Shown here: piece after piece, positions 33,827 to 43,974 of the stretch
Layout of the letters: each line of letters opens with the position of its first letter
Position numbering within the stretch: position 1 is the first letter of the stretch
Source of the DNA: Bacilli bacterium
Lineage (GTDB): Bacteria; Bacillota_I; Bacilli_A; RF39; UBA660
NCBI GenBank assembly: GCA_017964405.1
Contig: JAGCSA010000017.1
Span: 1-43,974, forward strand
Direction: 5' to 3'
Length of the DNA stretch: 43,974 nt
Made by a program: the position numbers and the translations under genes
The notes under the pieces: generated by a model
Databases searched by the model: none
Seen by the model: the letters and a program-made list of their open reading frames with translations, nothing else
Told to the model about the DNA's origin: nothing

Positions 33827-33991
33827 ATGTTTTGCAGTGGAGTAAAGAGTGAATTTTTAAAAGTACATTGGACTTCTAAAAGTGATATGCTTAAATATTC
33901 TATTGCCTCTATCTTCTTTATCGTATTTTGTTCCTTATTCTTTTATGTAATCTATGTGTTATTCGCATTATTACAATCATTATTTGTGTAA
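33827..33991 (+). CDS. secE: Preprotein translocase subunit SecE, core region
   Basis: SecE clamps SecY in the Sec translocon. The 54-residue core starts MFCSGVKSEFLKVHWTSKSD, the amphipathic helix and hinge of SecE (pattern G.K.E.KKV.WP...E), followed by one membrane helix at about residues 25-47. ATG 33827 is the only in-frame start between the second upstream stop and the conserved core, but no Shine-Dalgarno precedes it. SecE is essential, and its position before nusG is universal, so the core is expected to be expressed. Its stop overlaps the nusG ribosome site AAGGAGGG. Confidence 0.8.
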   Translation: MFCSGVKSEFLKVHWTSKSDMLKYSIASIFFIVFCSLFFYVIYVLFALLQSLFV

Positions 33992-34003
33992 GGAGGGATT
34001 AGC

Positions 34004-34537
34004 ATGGATAAACAGTGGTATGTAGTTAATACTTATTCTGGACATGAGAGTAAGGTAAAAGAAAAATTAGAGATGAGAACAGAATCTATGGGTATGCAAG
34101 ATTATATTCATAGAATTATTATTCCAGAGGAAAAAGTTGTTGAAGTAAAAGATGGAGTTACGAAGGAAAAGATTAAGAAGATGTTTCCTGGTTATATCCT
34201 TGTAGAAATGGTTATGACTGATGAAGCATGGTATATTGTTCGTAATACACCAGGAGTTACTGGATTTATTGGATCTAGTGGTAAAGGTGCTAAACCAACT
34301 CCATTACAACCATATGAAGTAGATAAAATTCTTGGTAATATGGGTATTAGTAGAATGGATGTTGATACAGAATTATCTGTTGGTGCAAAGGTTAAAATTA
34401 TTGCTGGTCCATTCCAAGGAATGTTTGGTAAAGTTGATTCTGTTGATTTACCTAATCAAAAAGTTATGTTATTAGTGGACTTATTTGGACAAGAAACTTC
34501 TGTAGAAGTTGAGTTAAGTCAAATTGAAAATGCATAA
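34004..34537 (+). CDS. nusG: Transcription termination/antitermination protein NusG
   Basis: NusG binds RNA polymerase and links it to ribosomes or Rho. The NGN domain (QWYVVNTYSGHESKVKEKLE, PGYILVEM, VRNTPGVTGFIG) and the C-terminal KOW domain (GAKVKIIAGPFQGMFGKVD) are complete. It has 177 residues. Strong AAGGAGGG ribosome site overlapping the end of secE; same operon as secE. Confidence 0.97.
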   Translation: MDKQWYVVNTYSGHESKVKEKLEMRTESMGMQDYIHRIIIPEEKVVEVKDGVTKEKIKKMFPGYILVEMVMTDEAWYIVRNTPGVTGFIGSSGKGAKPTPLQPYEVDKILGNMGISRMDVDTELSVGAKVKIIAGPFQGMFGKVDSVDLPNQKVMLLVDLFGQETSVEVELSQIENA

Positions 34538-34542
34538 AATAC

Positions 34543-34571
34543 TTGCAACGACAAGGAATTTATGTTATTAT
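34543..34571 (+). promoter_or_regulatory. rplK-rplA promoter
   Basis: TTGCAA (34543-34548), 17 bp, TATTAT (34566-34571) with TGT before it (extended -10). It begins right after the nusG stop. Confidence 0.8.
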
Positions 34572-34577
34572 TTAGGG

Positions 34578-34680
34578 GCTATATCGATTTATTCATATAG
34601 ATTTTAGTGGGAAGCATGGTTTGCATTTAATAAAAGCGGGAATCAAGCTATTTGTACCACTCGCGAAAACTATTATTATA
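34578..34680 (+). promoter_or_regulatory. Structured 5' leader of rplK
   Basis: CTATAT (34579-34584) pairs with ATATAG (34595-34600). A second domain is closed by AGTGG (34606-34610) and CCACT (34657-34661) and contains GGGAAGC and GCGGGAATCAAGC. A binding site for L1 or L11 is a reasonable guess. Confidence 0.45.
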
Positions 34681-34693
34681 GGAGGTGTTTTTC

Positions 34694-35125
34694 GTGGCAA
34701 AGGAAGCAGTTAAAAAGATTAAATTACAAATTGCTGCAGGAAAAGCTACTCCAGCTCCACCAGTTGGAACTGTATTAGGACCTGCAGGAATTAATCTACA
34801 AGATTTCTGTACAAGATATAATGATGCTACAAGAGATAAAATGGGAGATGTTCTTCCTGTTGAAATCTCTATTTATGAAGATAGAAGTTTTGATTTCGTT
34901 ATCAAGACTCCACCTACAGCATTCTTATTAAAGAAATATGCAAAAGTTCAAAAAGGTTCTGCTAAAGGATCTAGTGAAACTGTTGCTACGATTTCTCAAG
35001 CTACTTTAAGAGAAATTGCTGAAATCAAATTACCTGATTTAAATGCATATGATGTTGAAGCAGCTATGAAGATTGTTGCAGGTACTGCAAAAAATATGGG
35101 AATTGCTATTGAAGGACAAGAGTAA
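34694..35125 (+). CDS. rplK: 50S ribosomal protein L11
   Basis: L11 forms the GTPase-associated centre with 23S rRNA helices 43/44. AKEAVKKIKLQIAAGKATPA, PPVGTVLGPAGINL and the C-terminal KNMGI are diagnostic. 143 residues with the GTG start at 34694, 8 nt after GGAGG; the GTG at 34685 is inside that site. Followed by rplA across a 73-nt structured gap. Confidence 0.97.
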   Translation: MAKEAVKKIKLQIAAGKATPAPPVGTVLGPAGINLQDFCTRYNDATRDKMGDVLPVEISIYEDRSFDFVIKTPPTAFLLKKYAKVQKGSAKGSSETVATISQATLREIAEIKLPDLNAYDVEAAMKIVAGTAKNMGIAIEGQE

Positions 35126-35198
35126 TTCTAAAAGAACCATATAGGAATTAACCTAGTGGAAGGGAATACCGCTTTAACCACATAAGGAGGAAAATAAA
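35126..35198 (+). promoter_or_regulatory. Structured spacer before rplA, possible L1 autoregulatory site
   Basis: GTGG (35157-35160) and CCAC (35178-35181) enclose AAGGGAATACCGC. The rplK leader has a similar AGTGGGAAGC ... CCACT hairpin. L1 autoregulation through an rRNA-like mRNA hairpin is known in other bacteria; that it acts here is inference. Confidence 0.35.
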
Positions 35199-35894
35199 AT
35201 GAGAAAAAGAAGTAAGAAATATGTCGATGCTATTCAAAAAGTCGACAGAAGTCATTACTATTCAAAAGAGGAAGCTGTTAAATTAGTAAAAGAGACTTCA
35301 TTAAGTTCATTTGATGGTTCAGTTGAACTTGCTGTAAGATTAAATCTTGATACTAAAAAAGCTGATCAACAATTAAGAGGTGCCATTGTTCTTCCAAAGG
35401 GAACTGGTAAAACAAACCGTGTATTAGTAATTGCAAGAGGACCTAAAGCTCAAGAAGCTAAAGATGCTGGTGCTGATTATGTTGGAGATGTTGATATGTT
35501 AGAAAAAATCGAAAAAGAGAATTGGTTCGATTTTGATACCATGATTGCTACTCCAGATATGATGCCATTACTTGGTAAATTAGGTAGAGTATTAGGACCT
35601 AAGGGATTAATGCCAAATCCTAAGACAGGAACTGTTACAATGGATATTGCTAAAGCTGTTGAAGAAGTAAAAGCTGGTCGTGTTGAATATAAGACTGATA
35701 CATTTGGAAATGTTCATGGAGTGATTGGAAAGGTATCTTTCAGTGAAGCAGATTTACTTGCTAACTTAGATGCATTCTTAGCTCAAATCATTCGTATTAA
35801 ACCATCAACGGTTAAGGGTGATTATATTAAGAATATTTCAATTTCTGCTACTATGGGTCCTGGAATCAAGATTGAAAATAATTTTGACAAATAG
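35199..35894 (+). CDS. rplA: 50S ribosomal protein L1
   Basis: L1 forms the mobile stalk at the E site. MRKRSKKYVDAIQKVDRSHYYS at the start (here split by its usual KY pair), LDTKKADQQLRGAIVLPKGTG, GPKGLMPNPKTGTV and the C-terminal SATMGPGIKI region identify it. It has 231 residues. AAGGAGG ribosome site. Its last codons contain the -35 box of the rplJ promoter (GAC in TTGACA), so coding and promoter functions overlap. Confidence 0.97.
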   Translation: MRKRSKKYVDAIQKVDRSHYYSKEEAVKLVKETSLSSFDGSVELAVRLNLDTKKADQQLRGAIVLPKGTGKTNRVLVIARGPKAQEAKDAGADYVGDVDMLEKIEKENWFDFDTMIATPDMMPLLGKLGRVLGPKGLMPNPKTGTVTMDIAKAVEEVKAGRVEYKTDTFGNVHGVIGKVSFSEADLLANLDAFLAQIIRIKPSTVKGDYIKNISISATMGPGIKIENNFDK

Positions 35895-35912
35895 GAATCT
35901 GTAGTATATAAT
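35884..35912 (+). promoter_or_regulatory. rplJL promoter, perfect consensus
   Basis: TTGACA (35884-35889), exactly 17 bp, TATAAT (35907-35912). The -35 lies within the last rplA codons. Start near 35919. Confidence 0.9.
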
Positions 35913-35918
35913 AATTTT

Positions 35919-36045
35919 TGAAATTTGTAGGTGCCATAGACAGTAGGTATAAAAGTAAATCCTACCGAGGACTTTTTATGAAGTATTAAAGGAGTTCTTT
36001 GGCATGTTTGTTAAAGAACTTTTTTATGGCATCCCTAATATAGTG
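35919..36045 (+). promoter_or_regulatory. L10 leader (ribosomal protein L10 autoregulatory RNA)
   Basis: The leader has GGTGCCATAGACAGTAGGTA (35930-35949), GTAGG pairing with CCTAC (35961-35965), and CCGAGGA, all as in Firmicutes L10 leaders. GGTGCCATA can pair with TATGGCATC (36025-36033). An internal terminator, AGTTCTTT (35993-36000) with AAAGAACT (36013-36020) and six T's, would stop transcription when L10 binds. TTGGCAT in its loop could instead pair with GTGCCA. Confidence 0.85.
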
Positions 36046-36058
36046 AAGGAGGTGTATT

Positions 36059-36553
36059 ATGGCAAGTGAGAAAATCTTAGGTCAAAAGCAACTTGTTATT
36101 GATGAGATTAAGGATCGTGCTTCTAATGCAAAAACTATCGTATTATTCGATTATCGTGGTATTACAGATAGTGAAGCAAAAGAGTTACGTATTAAACTTA
36201 GAGAGAATAATGCAGATTACAAAGTATATAAGAATACATTAATGACTCGTGCTTTCAATGATTTAGGAATAGACCTTACAGAAGGATTAACTGGTCCAAG
36301 TGCATTTGCATTTAGTGATGATCAAGTTGCTCCTATTAAGGTTTTATCAGAATTTGCTAAAGACCATCCAGCATTAATTTTAAAAGTAGGGATTGTAGAT
36401 GGAGAAAAAGCTGACAAAGCTAAACTTGATGAATATGCTAAATTACCATCAAGAGATCAATTACTTACTATGCTTGCTGGTGGTATGATTGGTATTGTTC
36501 GTGACTTATCAATCTGCTTAGACTTATATAGTCAACAAAAAGAAGAAAATTAA
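36059..36553 (+). CDS. rplJ: 50S ribosomal protein L10
   Basis: L10 is the base of the stalk that carries the L7/L12 dimers. KTIVLFDYRGITDSEAKELR, YKVYKNTLMTRA and GPSAFAF are typical, and a C-terminal helix for L12 binding follows. It has 164 residues. AAGGAGGTG ribosome site after the L10 leader; rplL follows after 32 nt. Confidence 0.97.
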   Translation: MASEKILGQKQLVIDEIKDRASNAKTIVLFDYRGITDSEAKELRIKLRENNADYKVYKNTLMTRAFNDLGIDLTEGLTGPSAFAFSDDQVAPIKVLSEFAKDHPALILKVGIVDGEKADKAKLDEYAKLPSRDQLLTMLAGGMIGIVRDLSICLDLYSQQKEEN

Positions 36554-36585
36554 AATAATAATATAGAAATAGGAGGAAAATTAAA

Positions 36586-36960
36586 ATGGCTAAATTAACA
36601 AAAGAAGATTTTATCAGTAGTTTAAAAGAAATGAATTTATTAGAAATTAAAGAATTAGTAGATGCTATGAAAGAGGAGTTTGGAGTAGATCCAAGTGCAG
36701 TTGCAGTTGCTGCACCTGCTGCTGGTGGAGCTGCTGCTGCAGATGCTGCACCAAGTACAGTTACTGTATCAATCGCTGATGCAGGTCCTGGAAAAGTAGG
36801 AGTTATCAAAGTTGTTAAAGACATTACTGGATTAGGATTAAAAGAAGCTAAAGATATCGTTGATGCAAACGGTGTTGTTAAAGAAAATATTCCAGTTGCT
36901 GAAGCTGATGAAATTAAAGCTAAACTTGAAGAAGTTGGAGCTACTGTAGAAGTTAAATAG
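36586..36960 (+). CDS. rplL: 50S ribosomal protein L7/L12
   Basis: Stalk protein that recruits translation factors. N-terminal dimerisation domain ([20 protein letters not shown]), Ala-rich hinge at about residues 40-55, and C-terminal factor-binding domain ([20 protein letters not shown]). It has 124 residues. AGGAGG ribosome site; strong terminator after it ends the rplJL unit. Confidence 0.98.
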   Translation: MAKLTKEDFISSLKEMNLLEIKELVDAMKEEFGVDPSAVAVAAPAAGGAAAADAAPSTVTVSIADAGPGKVGVIKVVKDITGLGLKEAKDIVDANGVVKENIPVAEADEIKAKLEEVGATVEVK

Positions 36961-36965
36961 TGATG

Positions 36966-36996
36966 AAAAAACAATACTTAGTATTGTTTTTTTTGT
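36966..36996 (+). terminator. rplJL terminator
   Basis: AAAAAACAATAC (36966-36977), loop TTA, GTATTGTTTTTT (36981-36992), more T's. Confidence 0.94.
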
Positions 36997-37015
36997 TTCA
37001 TCTTACTCCTTTTTA

Positions 37016-37024
37016 TGATATACT
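37016..37024 (+). promoter_or_regulatory. Extended -10 promoter of the small-gene pair
   Basis: TGATATACT after the rplJL terminator, 25 nt before the next start codon. No clear -35. Confidence 0.5.
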
Positions 37025-37049
37025 CTTTATAGAATAATAAGGAGGACTT

Positions 37050-37421
37050 ATGAAAAAGAGTGAAAATGAAAAAAGTAATGCTATCCTTCATAAAAATATG
37101 AATAAAAAGGATTTAAGTTTAGATTCTAAAAAAGCAGATCCTTATAAAAATAATATTATAAAACAGTTAAATACGATTCAGAAATGTTTTTCTGAATTAG
37201 AACCTGTTTTAAATCGTATGGCTATGAAGAGAGTTTTTAGTGATGATTGTAATTCCTTATCTCTTCAATGTGCGAAAAAGTGTTCTTCTCAAGCACAGTC
37301 TGCTCGTTCTTTGATGAATAATATTGAAACAAAATATATTGATGATCAGAAGAGTGTTTTAATTCAAGGATTAGATGAGAGAATTTCTTATTTAGAAGAA
37401 GTTATCTCTCATATGCAGTAA
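37050..37421 (+). CDS. Small helical protein, partner of a WXG-like protein
   Basis: Not recognised by sequence. It has 123 residues: a charged Lys/Asn-rich N-terminus to about residue 35, then two long helices predicted at about 36-60 and 68-120. Four cysteines cluster near the helix turn. No signal peptide or membrane helix. AAGGAGG ribosome site. The gene directly precedes a WXG-like gene (12-nt gap), as small coiled-coil proteins (DUF5082/YwqH type) do in LXG operons; a role as its partner or chaperone is inferred from that layout only. Confidence 0.75.
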   Translation: MKKSENEKSNAILHKNMNKKDLSLDSKKADPYKNNIIKQLNTIQKCFSELEPVLNRMAMKRVFSDDCNSLSLQCAKKCSSQAQSARSLMNNIETKYIDDQKSVLIQGLDERISYLEEVISHMQ

Positions 37422-37433
37422 GGGGTTGATGGT

Positions 37434-37685
37434 ATGGCAAAGAATAGTAATCAAAAACAAATTGAAAAATTAGTACATGATTTAGATACTTATACATTGA
37501 AATTAGAGAAAGCACTTGCTTCTTATAAAGAATCTTTAGATGCGATTCAAGAGGGAGATGGAAGTTTTCCTTATTGGAATGGAAGTAATGCTTGTGCAAC
37601 CTTAAAAGCAGCTGTTTCTCAGTACCAAAATAGTATGAATCTTCTTCAGAATATCAAGTCCTGTCAAGCCTCTATGAAAAGATAG
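37434..37685 (+). CDS. WXG100-like small helical-hairpin protein
   Basis: An 83-residue protein with two helices (about 6-40 and 52-80) joined by a turn with W48-N49-G50, the position and motif expected of ESAT-6/WXG100 proteins, although slightly shorter than the usual 100 residues. No signal peptide. Such proteins leave the cell by type VII secretion or pair with LXG toxins (DUF5344/YwqI type). No secretion ATPase or toxin is in this window. Co-transcribed with the preceding gene. No obvious terminator; the next promoter begins 8 nt after its stop. Confidence 0.75.
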   Translation: MAKNSNQKQIEKLVHDLDTYTLKLEKALASYKESLDAIQEGDGSFPYWNGSNACATLKAAVSQYQNSMNLLQNIKSCQASMKR

Positions 37686-37692
37686 GATTGGG

Positions 37693-37720
37693 TTGACAAT
37701 TCTGCAAAATATGGTACAAT
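37693..37720 (+). promoter_or_regulatory. Strong promoter of structured RNA 1
   Basis: TTGACA (37693-37698), 16 bp, TACAAT (37715-37720). The predicted start near 37727 falls on the first bases of the RNA's closing helix. Confidence 0.85.
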
Positions 37721-37724
37721 GATT

Positions 37725-38005
37725 TTGAACCTAGATGCTAGACATGTAAGTATGAAATTATATAGTAATATGGAATGGAATACCTATAATGTTTAAGATA
37801 CTATGAAATATCTGTGTAGTTTCTCTTTACAGGCGAATTTTTATTTATTATTCATAAATCAAAATCGTAAAATTGTCCATCGTGGCTAGGTTCAATGTAA
37901 TTTTGAGAGAAAGAAAACTCTTATGGTAAGCACGATCTATTGTAAACTGATAATTTATAATAGAAGGTGAAAAAACTCGGAACATGCTCATGGGCATGTT
38001 TTTCT
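37725..38005 (+). ncRNA. Unidentified structured RNA 1 (about 280 nt)
   Basis: No reading frame of note. TTGAACCTAG (37725-37734) pairs perfectly with CTAGGTTCAA (37886-37895) and closes a 171-nt domain. Inside are AGATA/TATCT (37796-37813) and a long A/T helix (37838-37866). Outside are TCTATTGTAAA (37936-37946) with TTTATAATAGA (37954-37964), and the terminator AACATGC/GCATGTT (37981-38000) with T's. It lacks the conserved elements of RNase P RNA and tmRNA. A 6S-like role for the 171-nt domain is possible but not shown. The preceding consensus promoter and the terminator support an independent transcript. Confidence 0.7.
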
Positions 38006-38008
38006 TTT
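37981..38008 (+). terminator. Terminator of structured RNA 1
   Basis: AACATGC, loop TCATGG, GCATGTT, then TTTCTTTT. Confidence 0.85.
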
Positions 38009-38014
38009 GGTCTA

Positions 38015-38044
38015 TTGACAATCAAAAAAATGGAATGTTATAAT
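38015..38044 (+). promoter_or_regulatory. Strong promoter of structured RNA 2
   Basis: TTGACA (38015-38020), 18 bp, TATAAT (38039-38044) preceded by TGT (extended -10). Start near 38051. Confidence 0.87.
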
Positions 38045-38050
38045 AAAGAT

Positions 38051-38413
38051 ACTAATAGAGTAAGAGGTTTATTAATTCGGTTGGCGATTTGCCTAACAGC
38101 TTTTGCTGATTGTTTAATGATAACAAACTTTCTTTGAATCTTACCATACTATTAGGAAAATTACATTTTGGAGAAGGATACTTCATACGATGGACGGCTA
38201 AGCTGTCAATGAACCAGTGAGTGTAGTCATACACATGCCTTCCTGTCAAACCAGTTGCGAGTTCTTTTTTATCAGAAAAGAATTCAATATAAAATTTATA
38301 CTATTCTCGAATTGGTGTTATAGATATATAACATACTTAGTAGGGGATAATAACGAGTGAGTTTGTGTATATTTTTTGGGATGCGGTTTTGTCATTGAAG
38401 CTGCATTTTTTTT
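38051..38413 (+). ncRNA. Unidentified structured RNA 2 (about 360 nt)
   Basis: CTAATAG (38052-38058) plus GTAAGA (38060-38065) pair with TCTTAC (38139-38144) plus CTATTAG (38149-38155), closing a first domain with hairpins GGC/GCC (38084-38093) and CAGC-TTTT-GCTG. A second domain has GACGGC-TAA-GCTGTC (38193-38207) and GTGTA-GTCA-TACAC (38221-38234). GAGTTCTTTT / AAAAGAATTC follows near 38260. A terminator ends it at 38413. No frame, no ribosome site, higher GC in the core than nearby genes. It matches no RNA I can name. Confidence 0.7.
38381..38413 (+). terminator. Terminator of structured RNA 2
   Basis: ATGCGGTTTTG (38381-38391) and TGAAGCTGCAT (38396-38406) with a few G-T pairs, then eight T's. 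Confidence 0.85.
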
Positions 38414-38438
38414 GCTCTGAAAAATATGTAAATTTTTG

Positions 38439-38467
38439 TTGACATTCCTATGTATCTGTTGTATTAT
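38439..38467 (+). promoter_or_regulatory. rsmC (rpoBC) promoter
   Basis: TTGACA (38439-38444), 17 bp, TATTAT (38462-38467). Start near 38474. Confidence 0.85.
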
Positions 38468-38479
38468 ATGTTTCGAAAG

Positions 38480-38527
38480 GAAGAAAAATAGGTAGATTTT
38501 ATACTGTTTTTCTTCTTCTTTTTTTTC
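38480..38527 (+). terminator. Terminator-like hairpin in the rsmC leader (possible attenuator)
   Basis: GAAGAAAAA (38480-38488) pairs with TTTTTCTTC (38507-38515) across an 18-nt loop, followed by CTTTTTTTTC. It lies a few bases after the start of the only strong promoter before rsmC-rpoB-rpoC. Confidence 0.6.
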
Positions 38528-38542
38528 TTTCAAGGTGATAAA

Positions 38543-39127
38543 ATGGGGCAATATTTTGAGAATGAAAAATTACCTAGCAACATGGTTAAAACAGAGTGCT
38601 TTGTTAGAGGTAAAAAATTTATTTTCCATACGGACAATGGAGTATTTTCTAAGGACGGTTTGGACTTTGGCAGTAGACTTCTTCTTGAATCAATCCCGCT
38701 TGAAGCAGTTGGAGGCAAAGTTCTAGATGTGGGTTGTGGTTATGGTGTATTTGGAATCATACTAAATAAATTGACTTCTTGTTCTGTGGATATGGTCGAT
38801 GTGAATCTGAGAGCAATTCACTTGTGTGAATTGAATATCAAAGAGAATCATTGTACTGGTGTTCAGGTATTTGAGAGTAACGTTTATGAAAAAGTGAATT
38901 CTAAATATTCTGTTATTATTACTAACCCACCAATAAGGGCTGGTAAAAAAGTGGTCTATGATATTGTGATGAATGCTCGAAATTATTTAGAGGAGAATGG
39001 ATCTCTTTTCTTGGTAATTCGGAAGGAGCAAGGTGCTAAATCCTTAATCAGAGATCTCGAAAAAATTTATTCTGTTTCTATTTTAGAAAAGAAAAAGGGA
39101 TTCTTTATCCTACAATGTACTTTGTAG
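38543..39127 (+). CDS. rsmC: 16S rRNA methyltransferase, RsmC-like (YbxB)
   Basis: Class I methyltransferase of the RsmC/RsmD type found between rplL and rpoB in Firmicutes. Motif I is LDVGCGYGVFGI, and the catalytic motif is NPPIRAGK. FHTDNGVFSKDGLDFGSRLL is the conserved N-terminal segment. It has 194 residues, so only the catalytic half of E. coli RsmC; the exact guanine target is inferred. AAGGTGAT ribosome site. A weak terminator overlaps its stop, before rpoB. Confidence 0.92.
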   Translation: MGQYFENEKLPSNMVKTECFVRGKKFIFHTDNGVFSKDGLDFGSRLLLESIPLEAVGGKVLDVGCGYGVFGIILNKLTSCSVDMVDVNLRAIHLCELNIKENHCTGVQVFESNVYEKVNSKYSVIITNPPIRAGKKVVYDIVMNARNYLEENGSLFLVIRKEQGAKSLIRDLEKIYSVSILEKKKGFFILQCTL

Positions 39128-39142
39128 TTTTTTCTTTTTTAA
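39110..39142 (+). terminator. Weak terminator between rsmC and rpoB
   Basis: CTACAA (39110-39115), loop TGTACT, TTGTAG (39122-39127) and a T-rich run. The stop codon is the end of the right arm. Since no good promoter is visible before rpoB, partial read-through is likely. Confidence 0.65.
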
Positions 39143-39194
39143 GATAGAGGAGAATGATCATTTTTAAAAAAATTATACGTGGGGTGAAAAATTA

Positions 39195-43974
<4,780 letters not shown>

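Noticed and set aside
33668-33991. Stop-codon reassignment (TAG or TAA read as an amino acid) to explain secE
   Set aside because: TAG ends holB, dusB, rsmA, rsmC and rplL, TAA ends most others, and TGA ends ricT, rsmI and the yabB-like gene, so no stop codon is free.
36468-36974. Open frame on the reverse strand opposite rplL
   Set aside because: It is the shadow of rplJ/rplL codon bias; it has no ribosome site, and all its length covers real genes and their terminator.
38052-38249. Reverse-strand 65-codon frame and 38318-38551 reverse frame in the gene-poor region
   Set aside because: No ribosome site, odd composition, and the region is better explained by + strand promoters, helices and terminators.
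37725-38413. RNase P RNA, tmRNA or tRNA in the gene-poor region
   Set aside because: No GAGGAAAGTCC or ACAGAA-type RNase P elements, no tmRNA ends with a T-loop and CCA, and no cloverleaf on either strand.

Overview
The window is about 44 kb of very AT-rich DNA in which every supportable gene lies on the + strand. Gene order follows the origin-proximal Bacillus map (gyrA ... dnaX-ybaB-recR-holB-ricT-rsmI ... mfd ... metG-tatD-rsmA-spoVG-divIC-tilS-ftsH ... lysS ... cysS-mrnC-rlmB-sigH-secE-nusG-rplK-rplA-rplJ-rplL-rsmC-rpoB-rpoC) with deletions and insertions. TGA, TAG and TAA all end genes, so the code is standard and this is not a Mycoplasma-type TGA=Trp genome. A short SRP RNA without an Alu domain, an Asn in the RpoB rifampicin pocket as in Mollicutes, SpoVG, a SigH-like factor, a T-box and an L10 leader together suggest an uncultured or anaerobic low-GC Bacilli lineage near the Mollicutes branch. 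That placement is inference.

Layout. 1-2660: the 3' part of gyrA, its terminator, a 200-bp segregation-type region where parS-like sites alternate with Noc-site-like palindromes, and the SRP RNA gene. 2661-13595: tadA, then a long replication/repair/RNA-modification operon (dnaX to mfd plus one unknown gene). 13596-16450: a Met-specific T-box with metG, and a cytoplasmic-start WXG-domain/M23 peptidase fusion. 16451-19144: tatD, two membrane-anchored surface proteins and a SipW-type signal peptidase, an arrangement like TasA/SipW matrix loci. 19202-27913: rsmA, spoVG, divIC, tilS, ftsH (with an unusual SAP/Rho_N-like tail), mscL, dusB, an RDD membrane protein, lysS. 28020-33571: a YfcC/DcuC-type carrier with a histone-H1-like loop, cysS, mrnC, rlmB, a sigH-like gene and a tail-anchored protein with a kinase-like fragment. 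33583-36960: secE (interrupted by two in-frame stops), nusG and four ribosomal protein genes with structured leaders. 37050-38542: two small genes, the second WXG-like, and then about 850 nt without a protein gene that contains two promoter-structured RNA-terminator units. 38543 to the end: rsmC, rpoB and the start of rpoC.

Most genes serve translation, replication and transcription. Transcription units are very compact: an intrinsic terminator often overlaps the stop codon and a TGnTATAAT extended -10 follows within 10-20 nt. The least explained parts are the two RNAs at 37725-38413, the broken secE, the WXG-type genes and the composite parS/Noc region.
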